50,476 nucleotides of DNA from a virus, in the IMG/VR virus record IMGVR_UViG_3300003635_000005, positions 1-50,476 of that record; one strand, 5' to 3'. The translations under genes were made by a program, and so were the position numbers. The notes below the pieces were generated by a model that had not been told where the DNA came from, ran no database searches, and saw only the letters and a list, made by a program, of their open reading frames with translations. Shown piece after piece: positions 7,455 through 16,720 of this stretch. How positions within the stretch are numbered: position 1 is the first letter of the stretch; each line of letters opens with the position of its first letter.

Positions 7455-8617
7455 TGGTAACAATAGGATCTCTCACGTGGGTTGCAAAGGTTGAGGGTGC
7501 GAGTCAAGCCCAACGCAAGGCCGACAACGTGGCCGATAGTATGCAAGAGGCCGACGAAAAGGCCAGCGGACTCAACTCTCGGTTGGGTCAAACCGGCTCC
7601 CGGCTCAAGGCCGGCGGCAAGCGTGCCCGGAGCCTCGGCACTCGCATGACTCGGTTGACCGGGATTATGGGACTCGTCACCAGCGGTCTCTTTTTCCTCG
7701 GCTCTCAAGCCACCGCGGCGTGGGCCGCAATCGGCGGCTTGTCCGGCATAGTGGCAACACTCACCGGAGCGTTTTCCACCGCGGTTGGCCTCGTGAGCGG
7801 GTTTATCTCGTGGTTGGCCGCCGGGAGCGCCGGTGCCCTCGCGTTTGCTGGTGCCCTCGGTGCCGCCGTGGGGTTGTTTGTCGTTTGGATCCTCCACATA
7901 ACCGGGGTGATGGATTGGGTCCGCCGCCTCGGCCAAATGATAGGCTCCTCGCTCCCCGCGTGGGCACGTGATGGACTCACCGCTCTCATTGCAATCTTTG
8001 CCGGCCCGCTGGCCGTCATCGGCGGGTTTATCAACGGTTTCATTGAGGGCACCATGAAAGGTGGCCTCGTGCAAGGGATTAGGACCGGCGTGGAGCGTGC
8101 CAAACAAGTGTTTGATACGCTGGCCGGAGCCGTGGACCGCACCGTTGGACGTGCGGCGGACTTTATCACCAACGGTCTCTCCGGTGTTGGTGAGGCCGCC
8201 GCCGAGGGCCTAAGAGGCACCTTCAACTCCATAATCCCCGACCGTCTCAATATCCCGTCCATAACCATTGGCGGCGGGAGCGTGGCCGGTCAAGATCTCC
8301 CGAGTGCCACGATTGGTGGCGGCCACCTTGACATACCGCAACTCCAAACGGGTGGCATGATTGAGCGCACGGGTGTTTTCCTCGGTCACGCTGGTGAGCG
8401 CGTGCTCAACACCGCCGAGGTGAGCCGCACCGGCTCCGGCGGCGGCCCGGATCCGGTTGGGGGTGGCGGCGGCATGGACATAGAGATCTCCGTGGAGTTT
8501 GGAGACCAAACCCTTGACTTGTCCAACCTCACGCAAGCGGACAAGGAGGAGATTGCCCGCCTCGTGGCCGAGGAGACGGGCCGTGAGGTGGAGAGCACCA
8601 TTGGGGGTGGACTATGA
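7454..8617 (+). CDS. Tape measure protein (short)
   Basis: A 387-residue protein with a helical charged N-terminus, a hydrophobic Gly/Ala-rich middle with several possible membrane segments (about residues 72-200), and a C-terminus with LQTGGMIERTGVFLGHAGER, close to the GG...G..GEAGPE motif of many tape measure proteins. At about 1.5 Angstrom per residue it would set a tail of roughly 60 nm, short for a siphovirus. The hydrophobic stretch may enter the host membrane during DNA delivery. It is coupled to the chaperone gene before it and the tail gene after it. Confidence 0.8.
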   Translation: MVTIGSLTWVAKVEGASQAQRKADNVADSMQEADEKASGLNSRLGQTGSRLKAGGKRARSLGTRMTRLTGIMGLVTSGLFFLGSQATAAWAAIGGLSGIVATLTGAFSTAVGLVSGFISWLAAGSAGALAFAGALGAAVGLFVVWILHITGVMDWVRRLGQMIGSSLPAWARDGLTALIAIFAGPLAVIGGFINGFIEGTMKGGLVQGIRTGVERAKQVFDTLAGAVDRTVGRAADFITNGLSGVGEAAAEGLRGTFNSIIPDRLNIPSITIGGGSVAGQDLPSATIGGGHLDIPQLQTGGMIERTGVFLGHAGERVLNTAEVSRTGSGGGPDPVGGGGGMDIEISVEFGDQTLDLSNLTQADKEEIARLVAEETGREVESTIGGGL

Positions 8618-9069
8618 CCTCCACGGGTATCACGTTGGACAAAAATGACGGCACCGAGTCCTTTACGCTCAAGGTCAACAACGTCAAGGTCTCGGTGAGC
8701 AACTCCGTCATAATCAAGAGCATACTCTCCGCCGTGGGTGGCCTCGCTGGTGCCAACCCCGTGCTCTCAAAGGAGACTTACCAACTCTCGGTGGTCATCA
8801 AGGACATGGAGGCCGCCGATTATCCCAACTCGGGCACCTACTCCGTCACTCCCAACACCCACGCTTATGGCCAGCACAACGAGTTGCTCCGGGCCGCTCG
8901 TGAGTGGGGGCCAACCACCGCGGACGGCCTTGACACCCTCAACTATGATGGACGGAGCATTGGTGGTGTCATATCGGATCTCCAATTGAGCGAGGACCGC
9001 ACGAGCGACAACCAGCGGCAATACACCGGCACGTTGGAGTTTACTCACTTTGACGTTTACATAGGGTGA
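8614..9069 (+). CDS. Tail protein after the tape measure (distal tail-like)
   Basis: A 151-residue beta-rich protein, coupled to the tape measure gene by an ATGA overlap. The strand-rich pattern and the closing GTLEFTHFDVYIG are compatible with a distal tail or baseplate component. The position between tape measure and hub protein supports a tail-tip role; no family motif is recognised. Confidence 0.55.
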   Translation: MTSTGITLDKNDGTESFTLKVNNVKVSVSNSVIIKSILSAVGGLAGANPVLSKETYQLSVVIKDMEAADYPNSGTYSVTPNTHAYGQHNELLRAAREWGPTTADGLDTLNYDGRSIGGVISDLQLSEDRTSDNQRQYTGTLEFTHFDVYIG

Positions 9070-9076
9070 TATTGCT

Positions 9077-10528
9077 ATGGTGACATGGGAGGTCTTAGTT
9101 GAGGGCACCGCCGTGGACGCTCTCGTTGACGTAAAGCCGAAAGGGTCCGACGAGGGCAACCTCGCACGAGCGCAAGTTGTGTGTGGCAACACTCCCGCCA
9201 ATCGGGCAATCCAATCCGCGGACGAGGTGCTTATCAACAAAAACGGCACCGAGGAGTTTGACGGATCCGTGGTGAAAAAGCCCACCACCGGAGACAAGGG
9301 AGACTTTCTTGAGTTGGTGGTGGCCGACGAGAGAGCCGAGTTATTTTATGAGGAGGTCCACCGTCCGTTTTACGATATGGACACCGGCACGCTGGTGGAG
9401 GAGGCAATCCTCCAACGTGCTCAAACCCTCAACTCCGTCACCGTCCACGCGGGTGACGAGTCCGGGAGCGAGTGGGATAGTGACGTGCCGGTGTTTGAAA
9501 AGTGCGGTTTCACCAGCAAGCGATACCGTGACCGAGGCACGGATCTAATCTTTTGCGGGTGGCGTGAGGGGGCCAGCGGGGAGTATAGCGTCACGTATGA
9601 CTCGGTGCCCGCCGCCGCAATCCCCGGTGAGGGTCAAATCTCTCGGCTCAAGACTCGGTTGCTGGCCAACAACACCGGAGACCAAATTAAGGGAGAGTTG
9701 GAGTTGACCGACAACGCGGGCAAGACGTATGTGTGGACGCTCCCGCGGCTCAACTCCAACTTTGAGACTTTCAACCTCCGGGCCGAGGACGCCACCACGT
9801 CCGCCAGCATTGGGAGCGTCAACGGATCTCCGGGCACGCTTGAGTATCGGTTTGCTCTCGGCGGTGAGTTGAGTGAGCCGCGGGCCGTGCTCATTGACTA
9901 TGCCGAGACGCTCCCGTTTAGCCTTGAGAGCCGCAACACCTCGCTCACGGCCACCGGCGTGCAAACCACGGGCCGCACTATCAACCGCCGGTATGACGCC
10001 ACTATCATGGAGTTGCTCAACGAGTTGAGCGAGGAGGACGGCTTTACCTCATACGTGGAGGAGGATGACCTCAAGTATGAGCCGAGTGGGCAAACCGTGG
10101 CTCCAAAGTCCATTGACTTTGACGGCGGCACGCCGGTGGTGGACTATTCGGTGGAGCGGGATTATGACCGGATTGTAAACAAGTTGACCGTGCAAGGGTC
10201 CGGTGATATTCAAGTCACGGTGCAAGACAACGCCAGCATTGAGTTTTACGGACTCTCACCCCGCGAGGAGCAACTCGTTGACAAGGAGATCCAAACCAGC
10301 GGGGAGGCTCAACAACGCGGTGAGCAAATCCTTGATAGTGAGGCGTGGCACGAGAGTGCGCTCTCGTTTTCGGTGGCGGACTCAACGTTTAGTGACGTGC
10401 GAGTGGGTGAGGCAATCCAAATCACGTGGCCTCCCGATGACGTGGACGGTGAATTTATCGTATCGGGCAAGGAGATTGACAACCGTGGCATAGTGACGCT
10501 CACGGCCACCGGATCCACGGAGACCTAA
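9077..10528 (+). CDS. Baseplate hub / tail tip protein (gp27-like by position)
   Basis: A 483-residue protein starting MVTWEVLVEG. The middle contains VDYSVERDYDRIVNKLTVQG and a C-terminal EEQLVDKEIQTSGEAQQRGE followed by VRVGEAIQITWP and GIVTLTATG. That arrangement (strand, VN.v.V.G, helix with R.e.iL, then V.vGd.i.v) is typical of phage hub proteins that carry the beta-domains of the tail tip. It is followed one base later by the next tail gene. Confidence 0.65.
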   Translation: MVTWEVLVEGTAVDALVDVKPKGSDEGNLARAQVVCGNTPANRAIQSADEVLINKNGTEEFDGSVVKKPTTGDKGDFLELVVADERAELFYEEVHRPFYDMDTGTLVEEAILQRAQTLNSVTVHAGDESGSEWDSDVPVFEKCGFTSKRYRDRGTDLIFCGWREGASGEYSVTYDSVPAAAIPGEGQISRLKTRLLANNTGDQIKGELELTDNAGKTYVWTLPRLNSNFETFNLRAEDATTSASIGSVNGSPGTLEYRFALGGELSEPRAVLIDYAETLPFSLESRNTSLTATGVQTTGRTINRRYDATIMELLNELSEEDGFTSYVEEDDLKYEPSGQTVAPKSIDFDGGTPVVDYSVERDYDRIVNKLTVQGSGDIQVTVQDNASIEFYGLSPREEQLVDKEIQTSGEAQQRGEQILDSEAWHESALSFSVADSTFSDVRVGEAIQITWPPDDVDGEFIVSGKEIDNRGIVTLTATGSTET

Positions 10529-10529
10529 C

Positions 10530-11384
10530 ATGGGATTTACAGACAGCACCCTCACGGAGGAGAAAAAGTTGATTTGGGCCGGTCTCAAGCGTGCTCAACA
10601 AGACTTTAACACCGGCTCCACGGAGTTGAGCAAGATTGAGTCCAATATCTCATGGGCCACCTTTCAAGGCCACCTTGACGCCTATGATATTGACGAGGAC
10701 GGCAATGACGAGGACATAACTTCATACCCGGAGTTTAAGACCTATCTCGGCCTTGAGCACGGGTTTACCACCGAGGAGCAAGACGCCTTTGTGGAGAAAA
10801 TCAAAGCCTCGTTTAGTGACGAGGACTCAAGCGGCACCTCATATGACGAGTTTGAGGACTATGTGGAAAATGAGGCCACGTCTTTCTCCCAACTCACCAA
10901 TCAGTTTAGCACCACCACCACGTTTGCCACCGAGACAAAGACCGAGGACGGTGAGCCGGTGGCCGGGATACGGGTGCATGACTCGGCGGGTGTCTCATAC
11001 GCTGGCGTGCCGGTGGAGCCGGGCACCACGGAGGTGTTTGGCCGGCGGGTGGAGTTTAGTCAACAAGCGCCACCGCGGGCCGAGGACGGCACCATATCGT
11101 ATGCCAACCTCACCACCGATGACCCCGACAACGTGGTAAACGTTTTTGCCAACGTTGAGATCTCGGCGGACGTGACCAACTCCAACACCGGAGACCGCCG
11201 CGTGACGGTCTCGCTCACCGAGGACGGGAGCGTGGTCAAGGAGAAAACGATTGAGATTAACGGCGGAGCCACCACAACCGTCTCCTTTACCGTTACCAAA
11301 GGGGAGTATGTGTGCCGTGATTACTCAATTGGTGGACTCGGGCCGGTGACGGTTTGTTGGGCACCGTCCGGGTTGCAAGTATAG
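10530..11384 (+). CDS. Tail-associated structural protein with beta-sandwich C-terminus
   Basis: A 284-residue protein: helical, acidic N-terminal half (residues about 1-130), then a Thr-rich linker (TNQFSTTTTFATETK) and a strand-rich region ending in TTVSFTVTKGEY, which resembles an Ig- or CARDB-like sandwich. Two Cys near the C-terminus (EYVCRDYS and VTVCWAP) could form a disulfide in an extracellular virion protein. Function inferred from the tail-tip position only. Confidence 0.55.
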   Translation: MGFTDSTLTEEKKLIWAGLKRAQQDFNTGSTELSKIESNISWATFQGHLDAYDIDEDGNDEDITSYPEFKTYLGLEHGFTTEEQDAFVEKIKASFSDEDSSGTSYDEFEDYVENEATSFSQLTNQFSTTTTFATETKTEDGEPVAGIRVHDSAGVSYAGVPVEPGTTEVFGRRVEFSQQAPPRAEDGTISYANLTTDDPDNVVNVFANVEISADVTNSNTGDRRVTVSLTEDGSVVKEKTIEINGGATTTVSFTVTKGEYVCRDYSIGGLGPVTVCWAPSGLQV

Positions 11385-11397
11385 AGGTGATTTAGGT

Positions 11398-12390
11398 ATG
11401 CCACAAATCACGGAGCAAGTTGCGAAAAATCGAGAGAGCACGCGGCGGCTTGACGGGAGGTTTGTTGACCTCCCGGAGACGGCCAACCGCAATCTCTCAT
11501 TTGCCCGCAACACCATAGAGATCTCCGTCACCATTGAGATATACAAGCGGAGCCTCAATGACTCGCTTATCTCGGGCCACCCGGATCCGTCTCACGGGAG
11601 TGGCCGAGGCGTGGCCGGAGACGTGCGTGGCTCATGGTCCGCCGTGAGCACCACCACCCAAAGCGCACTCTTTGTCCGTGCTGGCCGCAACGCCGTCCGT
11701 GACTCGCTTGATGGACAAGCGGGAGCGGTGCGTGAGGGTGCCGTGGGCACCTCGTCCACGGACGCCTCGGTTGGAGATACGGCTCTCGCGGCGGAGACCG
11801 GGAGCACGCTGGCCTATGGTGTCAAGGACGCCGGCAACGTCACGCGGGCACGCTCCAACTATCTCTTTGCCGAGGACGGCCTCGGGAGCACGGACGCCGT
11901 GGAGTTTGGTGTTAAGGACGAGGATGACCGGCTCCTCGCACGAGTCACCACGGACGCCGTGGACGTGAGCGAGAGTGAGGAGTTGCGGGTGGACATATCG
12001 TTGGAGGTCAACGGCTCCGGCGTGGGTAACTCCGTCATCACCAATGACGGTGAGGCGGCCATTGCGGACTCGCTCCGTGCGATTGGAGACGTGGTGGGTA
12101 TCAACGAGATCCGCTTTGGCACCGGCTCCACGGCGGCCAGCAAGTCGGACTCGGCCCTCGGCAACGAGGAGTATGCTCAAAACGCACTCCGCACGCTCTC
12201 CAACGAGTCCATAGCGGCGGAGGTGGTCACGGACGCCTCGCAACCGTCCACGCAACCCGTGGATCTCACGGAGATTGGCGTGTTTGACAACGCCAGCACG
12301 CCGCGGCTCTTGTGGCGGACCACCATGGATCCGTTGGAGAAAACGGACGCTTTCGGCTTTCGCACAACGGTCTCTTTCCGCATAGTGTAA
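11398..12390 (+). CDS. Tail tip / baseplate periphery protein
   Basis: A 330-residue protein with an N-terminal helix (QITEQVAKNRESTRRLDGRF) and repeated short strands. The C-terminal region (VDLTEIGVFDNASTPRLLWR followed by TTVSFRIV) resembles the end of phage tail-collar and baseplate wedge proteins, where a T.iGif....LL.R.....I pattern is common. It is the last gene before an inserted accessory block and probably belongs to the adsorption apparatus. Confidence 0.55.
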   Translation: MPQITEQVAKNRESTRRLDGRFVDLPETANRNLSFARNTIEISVTIEIYKRSLNDSLISGHPDPSHGSGRGVAGDVRGSWSAVSTTTQSALFVRAGRNAVRDSLDGQAGAVREGAVGTSSTDASVGDTALAAETGSTLAYGVKDAGNVTRARSNYLFAEDGLGSTDAVEFGVKDEDDRLLARVTTDAVDVSESEELRVDISLEVNGSGVGNSVITNDGEAAIADSLRAIGDVVGINEIRFGTGSTAASKSDSALGNEEYAQNALRTLSNESIAAEVVTDASQPSTQPVDLTEIGVFDNASTPRLLWRTTMDPLEKTDAFGFRTTVSFRIV

Positions 12391-12398
12391 CCTCGCAC

Positions 12399-12454
12399 TA
12401 TCTCACACTCCGGTATCTTTATGGTCTCCCCTACTCAAGGAGTAGTATGGTGAG
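12399..12454 (+). promoter_or_regulatory. Type A promoter/operator, copy 2
   Basis: TATCTCAC (12399-12406), ACTCCGGTATCTTTATGG as TATA region, CTACTC-AAG-GAGTAG as a small hairpin around the AAGGAG Shine-Dalgarno sequence, and GGTGAG at 12449-12454 overlapping the start codon at 12447. The half-site spacing is 42 bases. Confidence 0.72.
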
Positions 12455-12812
12455 CCAAACCATGTCCGACAAGACCGAGACCGCAACCACGCTCCCCGGA
12501 GCGTGCGCTCTCCTCAACGAGGAGCACGAGATACCCGCCGCACTCGCGGAGGCCCTTGACTCGCTTGACGTGCCCGCCGGAGCCGCCGGTTGCAACGGGT
12601 GCGTGGCCGCCAGCATGGACGAGGCGTTTGTCTATTACGTGGCCCAAAGCGAGGAGCACGTGGAGCGTCCGCGTTATATCAAATTCCACGCCGATGACGA
12701 GGCCGACAAGGCGGCCCTCGCTGGCCAACTCGTCCACGCACTCAATGACGCCGGCCTCGGGGTGGAGTGGGGTGGAGACCTCGGCACCGCCGTGAGGGTC
12801 CACTATGAGTAA
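12447..12812 (+). CDS. MVSQ-leader accessory protein, 121 residues
   Basis: Starts MVSQTMSDKTE behind a type A promoter. The body has CNGC (about residues 49-52) and a C-terminal alpha/beta segment (RYIKFHADDEADKAALAGQLVHALNDAGL). It overlaps the next gene by eight bases. Two unrelated bodies attached to the same leader (compare 3029) suggest that promoter and start site travel as a unit. Function unknown. Confidence 0.55.
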   Translation: MVSQTMSDKTETATTLPGACALLNEEHEIPAALAEALDSLDVPAGAAGCNGCVAASMDEAFVYYVAQSEEHVERPRYIKFHADDEADKAALAGQLVHALNDAGLGVEWGGDLGTAVRVHYE

Positions 12813-13173
12813 GCAAGAGCGAGTCCGTGAGGATCTCGGTGCGTGCAACGCTGGTGACGTGCTCCGCCTCACCACCGATGACGGAGAGGCATACAAGGCG
12901 CACGTTGTGGACTCGGTGGACTATATCCCCGGTGGCTCCGGTGAGGGCCACTTGTCCACCTCCCTTGAGTTGGACACCGAGGAGCACGCCGTGCCCGAGG
13001 ACTTTGATACGTGCTCCGTCTCGCTCCACGCCAGCGAGACTTACACCGAGTGGCGTGACGTGACCATTGCCGTTTGGGAGCCGGAGGTGGACGAGTCCGG
13101 CCATATCACGGAGGACCATTACCGCTCCCTCGGCACCGTCACGGACGTGGAGGTGGTGGAGCGCCATGAGTGA
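12805..13173 (+). CDS. Small accessory protein with SH3-like segment
   Basis: A 122-residue acidic protein. NAGDVLRLTTDDGEAYKAHV resembles the SH3-like segments of the 3029 and 42633 products, in particular the DGE(A/T)YKA string shared with 3029. It is second in the inserted block 12447-13297 and is translationally coupled on both sides. Function unknown. Confidence 0.5.
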   Translation: MSKQERVREDLGACNAGDVLRLTTDDGEAYKAHVVDSVDYIPGGSGEGHLSTSLELDTEEHAVPEDFDTCSVSLHASETYTEWRDVTIAVWEPEVDESGHITEDHYRSLGTVTDVEVVERHE

Positions 13174-13297
13174 GTGCCGCAACGGGCAAGAGCGGTGCGG
13201 CGGCCCGTGGGGTGCGGATCTCCCGTGCTTTGCGTGCTACATGGACCGTCACCGTGCGCTCGTGCCCGTCTCCTCGGCCAGCACCGAGGCCGCTTAA
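13166..13297 (+). CDS. 43-residue Cys-rich microprotein
   Basis: An ATG at 13166 overlaps the upstream stop by eight bases and opens a 43-residue frame with four Cys at positions 4, 11, 21 and 24, so a single zinc knuckle or treble-clef half is possible. It ends with Ser/Ala-rich residues. The gene is short, but the overlap, codon pattern and spaced Cys residues support it. Function unknown. Confidence 0.5.
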   Translation: MSECRNGQERCGGPWGADLPCFACYMDRHRALVPVSSASTEAA

Positions 13298-13330
13298 GTA
13301 GTAACTAACCCCGTTTTTTATCGGCGTGAG

Positions 13331-13367
13331 GCAAACCTCTTTGTGAGAGCGCCGGCCACACTCCTCT
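13331..13367 (+). promoter_or_regulatory. Type B (structural gene) promoter, copy 2
   Basis: GCAAACCTCTTTGT, then GTGAGAGCGCC at 13343-13353, and 14 bases to the ATG at 13368, the same geometry as the copy before 3720. It restarts structural transcription after the accessory block. Confidence 0.68.
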
Positions 13368-14930
13368 ATGCCAACCGCTCCGCAATTTGAGTGGCCGCAA
13401 GGGGAGCCACTCTTTGAGACGCAATGGAGAGCCGTCACCGAGTCCCTTGCTGGCAACGGCGTGCTTGACAACGGAGACCTCGCACTCACTCCCGGCACGG
13501 CCAACCGTGAGGTGGCCTATGCCGCTGGTGACGTTTACTATGTGGCCACCACATACAACGAGACCGCCGGGAGCGTCACCGTCTCCGCTGGTGACGGCAC
13601 CAATGACCGTTGGGACACCATTGCGTATGATACGGCCACTCCCGGCGTGGAGGTCAAGGAGGGCACGCCAGCGGCCAACCCGGAGCCACCGGACGTGGAC
13701 GGCGGGGAGATCCTCCTCGGCGTGGTGTATGTGCCGCAAAACTTTGATGACGTGCTGGCCTCCTCGCAAATCCTCAATTGGCGTGGCCGAGTCTCCAACG
13801 AGGCCGGTGAGGTGCTATATCAAGACTCAACGGGAGTGTATGGTGTCAACAACGTGGACGCCGCGTTGGACGAGTTGCAAGAGGCGGCCCAAATCACCTC
13901 CTATCCGCTTGACCTTGACGTGGACACCGACATGGACGCAAGCGGCACGGACCTCACGGACTCGTCCGCCGCCGTCACGATATGGGACGCCTCGGCGGTG
14001 GAGGTGCCACAATCACAACTCGGTGGCCCGGCCTCCTCGCTTTCGGCCTATCCACTTGCTCCGGCAACGGATCTCAACGTCAACGCATATCCCTTTGCTC
14101 TCGCGGACCTTGCAAGCCCCTTTGGCCTCCCGAATATCACGGACATGGACGCCGCGGGCACGGATCTCACGGACTCAAACGTTGGAGAGACCATTTGGGA
14201 CACCTCCGCCGGCCTCGTGCCGCGTGCGGTGGTGGACCCTAAACTCCGCCAATCCACACTCTCCTCGGCCACGCTTACCACCAGCGGTGAGGAGATTGTC
14301 CACGTGGACACCGCCACGATTGCCGCCACCAGCACCGTTACAATTGCCTCCGCGGACATTGAGGCCGGGAGGGTCATACGTATTGATGACCTTACCGGAT
14401 CCGCCTATACGTATCCAATCACGGTGGCCACCGAGGGGAGCGAGACAATTGACGGATCCTCAAGCGTCACAATCAACCGTGATTATGGTGGGGTTGTCCT
14501 CACGAGTGACGGCACCAATCTCTCCATAGAGCACCAATACCCGGAGCGGGAGCCTTTACAAGAGGTCTTTAGCGGTGCCGAGACCGGCAATGTGCCAGCG
14601 GGAGAGCAAGGTGTCCTTGCCGTCACCTCGCTTGAGCCGGACGAGACCATTGAGATATACCGTGCCGTCCTCACCACGGACACCGTGGAGGCCGTTGCCA
14701 CCGGCGTGGACCTTGAGTTGGTGACGTTTAACAACGCCGGATCTTTCTCCTCACGGGCCACGCTGGCCGCCGGAGACGGTGCCACAATCTATGATGACGA
14801 GACGGGCAACCCACTCGGCTCATACACCAATCCCGGCACGTCCGCGGTTAGTGCTGGCGTGATTGTGGACAATACACTTACCACAAGTGTTGAGATTGTG
14901 AGCGAGGCCCACGGGAGGACCGGCCTATGA
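13368..14930 (+). CDS. Tail fibre / host-recognition protein with internal repeats
   Basis: A 520-residue protein with a tail-attachment type N-terminus (residues 1-130, strand-rich with DTIAYDTATPGVEVKEG), a helix VNNVDAALDELQEA, and two copies of a repeat with DMDA.GTDLTDS....TIWD.SA..VP (about residues 188-220 and 258-290). The C-terminal half is Thr/Ser-rich beta structure. Repeats of this kind occur in trimeric halovirus fibres. It is coupled by ATGA to the next gene, so the two may form one fibre. Confidence 0.62.
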   Translation: MPTAPQFEWPQGEPLFETQWRAVTESLAGNGVLDNGDLALTPGTANREVAYAAGDVYYVATTYNETAGSVTVSAGDGTNDRWDTIAYDTATPGVEVKEGTPAANPEPPDVDGGEILLGVVYVPQNFDDVLASSQILNWRGRVSNEAGEVLYQDSTGVYGVNNVDAALDELQEAAQITSYPLDLDVDTDMDASGTDLTDSSAAVTIWDASAVEVPQSQLGGPASSLSAYPLAPATDLNVNAYPFALADLASPFGLPNITDMDAAGTDLTDSNVGETIWDTSAGLVPRAVVDPKLRQSTLSSATLTTSGEEIVHVDTATIAATSTVTIASADIEAGRVIRIDDLTGSAYTYPITVATEGSETIDGSSSVTINRDYGGVVLTSDGTNLSIEHQYPEREPLQEVFSGAETGNVPAGEQGVLAVTSLEPDETIEIYRAVLTTDTVEAVATGVDLELVTFNNAGSFSSRATLAAGDGATIYDDETGNPLGSYTNPGTSAVSAGVIVDNTLTTSVEIVSEAHGRTGL

Positions 14931-15967
14931 GTCCACCACTAAACCCAATTGGTGATATTGCAACACCCGGATTAAATGAAAATCTCCCTATTGAAACCGT
15001 CACGTGGGAGACCACAAGCGATTGGGATAACGCCGTGAGCGAGGAGGCCATGGAGCACCCGAGTGGCACCGTCCAACAAACTCCCACCGAGGACGGTTTT
15101 GAGGATCTCACGAGTAGTGACTCGGTGCCCTCCGGGTGGAACCCCGCCACCGGAAAAAGCATTGATGACAGCACGACAACGCCGTTTGGGAGCGTTTCAT
15201 TATATAGCAACACCGACGTGAGTGGTGCGGCATTAGAGGCAACCGGACTAAGCCATGCACCCTCACAAATCACCTTTGCTTACCGGGAGACCTCAACACA
15301 AGGCGGACATCAATATTACATAGAAAACGGGAGCGGTCAAGTAATATGTCACTTTGGCACCGGCAACCCGGAGGTTGGTGTTGAGTCCGGGAGTGGTGCG
15401 TATTGCCTTGAGTCCCTTCCTAACCCGGATTATGGTGCCTTTAGGAGATTTACGGTGACGTTTGATTGGCCCAATGACCAATTTGACATATTGTGGGAGG
15501 ACATAGAGGGATCCACGGGAGACCGCTCCCGTGCGGGCCTATCTTTTCTCAACTCCTCAAGCGAGATTGGATATGTTGCCGTGGGCAACAACTCGCTCCG
15601 GGCCTCAGACTTTTGCTCGGCAAATCCGGGTAATTGGAGTGACGGTTGGGTGGACGAATTGTATGGGGTGCCGGTCTCGGGCACTCTCACCACGGCCACA
15701 AAGTCGTTTACCGGACCCACCCAACCGGACCTCCAAAATCTCGCTTACTCCCTCAACACCGGCAATATCTCGCTGGATATAATCGGCTCTCCGGGCACCG
15801 GGAGCGAGGAGATAGTGACGCAATCCCTTGACGGAGCAACGTCATATACCCTCACGTGGTCCGCCTCGCATGAGGACTTTCGGGTAAAACTCAATCACGA
15901 GTCACCGGATAGGGAGTTGGCCAATATCCCCACGTTGAGCCGCGTGGAGTTGCAAGGTGAGGTCTAA
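14927..15967 (+). CDS. Putative adhesin / receptor-binding protein, AT-richer than its neighbours
   Basis: A 346-residue protein. The middle (about residues 60-240) has the pattern of a jelly-roll lectin/LamG domain: aromatic strands such as ITFAYRETSTQGGHQYYIEN, RRFTVTFDWPNDQFDILW and VDELYG near its end. The DNA from about 14940 to 15700 is visibly richer in A/T and uses contexts avoided elsewhere (for example GACAGC at 15168 and TCAGAC at 15606). This suggests recent exchange of the receptor-binding domain. The cell-surface target is unknown. Confidence 0.55.
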   Translation: MSPPLNPIGDIATPGLNENLPIETVTWETTSDWDNAVSEEAMEHPSGTVQQTPTEDGFEDLTSSDSVPSGWNPATGKSIDDSTTTPFGSVSLYSNTDVSGAALEATGLSHAPSQITFAYRETSTQGGHQYYIENGSGQVICHFGTGNPEVGVESGSGAYCLESLPNPDYGAFRRFTVTFDWPNDQFDILWEDIEGSTGDRSRAGLSFLNSSSEIGYVAVGNNSLRASDFCSANPGNWSDGWVDELYGVPVSGTLTTATKSFTGPTQPDLQNLAYSLNTGNISLDIIGSPGTGSEEIVTQSLDGATSYTLTWSASHEDFRVKLNHESPDRELANIPTLSRVELQGEV

Positions 15968-16668
15968 TGCCGTTTGTCTTTGAGGAGGGTGAGCAAGTTG
16001 TGTCTGGTGCCGAGGGCACTAACAACTATGAGTTTATAGAGGGCACGCCACTCACGGATCTCGGTATCTCCACGCTGGTGTTTGTGAGCGGCACGGGGAT
16101 TGGTGGCTCTCAAATCACGGTCAACGGCACCGACGTTGGCTTTTTCGAGACCGCCGAGAGTCCGGCGGAGTTTATCAATTTCACCGAGTCCGCGCAAATT
16201 GGTGCTCAAGGGTTAGTTGACGCCGGGATAATTGACGATTATCAAACATCGGCGGGAGGAGACGCTCATATGTGGGTCCACCACTCCACCACTCAAGACA
16301 TATGGCACATTGGGTTTTGGTCTCCGCCGCAATCGGCCTCAATCACGACACACAACGGATCCGCTGGTGTTTACAACAACCCCGGAAACCCCGAGTTGAA
16401 AGAGGACGAGGCCAGCGGGGTGGAGTTTACCACGGACGCCGATGGAGACGCCTTGCATAATCTCATTACGGGTGGGACGGAGGGAGACCACGTTGGATAT
16501 TACTTTGACCCCTCCACGCCGGCCACTATTGAGATTGTGTCACAAGATGACCCCAATGAGCCGGAGGGCACGCCGTCCGACATTGATTTTGATGGACCGG
16601 ACGAAAAGGTGACGGTGCCGTATCCCGTGGAGTTGGGTGACTTGACCATTACGCTGGCGGTTGGCTAA
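15967..16668 (+). CDS. Tail fibre-associated protein
   Basis: A 233-residue beta-rich protein starting one base after the upstream stop's G/A overlap region (TAATG). DAHMWVHHSTTQDIWHIGFW and a C-terminal VTVPYPVELGDLTITLAVG suggest a compact extracellular fold. It is last in the fibre operon, so it could be a fibre tip, a chaperone or an adhesin. Base composition is intermediate. No family recognised. Confidence 0.5.
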   Translation: MPFVFEEGEQVVSGAEGTNNYEFIEGTPLTDLGISTLVFVSGTGIGGSQITVNGTDVGFFETAESPAEFINFTESAQIGAQGLVDAGIIDDYQTSAGGDAHMWVHHSTTQDIWHIGFWSPPQSASITTHNGSAGVYNNPGNPELKEDEASGVEFTTDADGDALHNLITGGTEGDHVGYYFDPSTPATIEIVSQDDPNEPEGTPSDIDFDGPDEKVTVPYPVELGDLTITLAVG

Positions 16669-16720
16669 TCCCGGTCTCCGTGAGCGGGATTTATCGTTGA
16701 GGGCCATTAGGTGTCACTTA

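Noticed and set aside
12312-12446. Upstream extension of the 12447 gene (and similarly of 35473 and 42633)
   Set aside because: The extra residues would be encoded by the promoter element itself, and their composition is not acidic.
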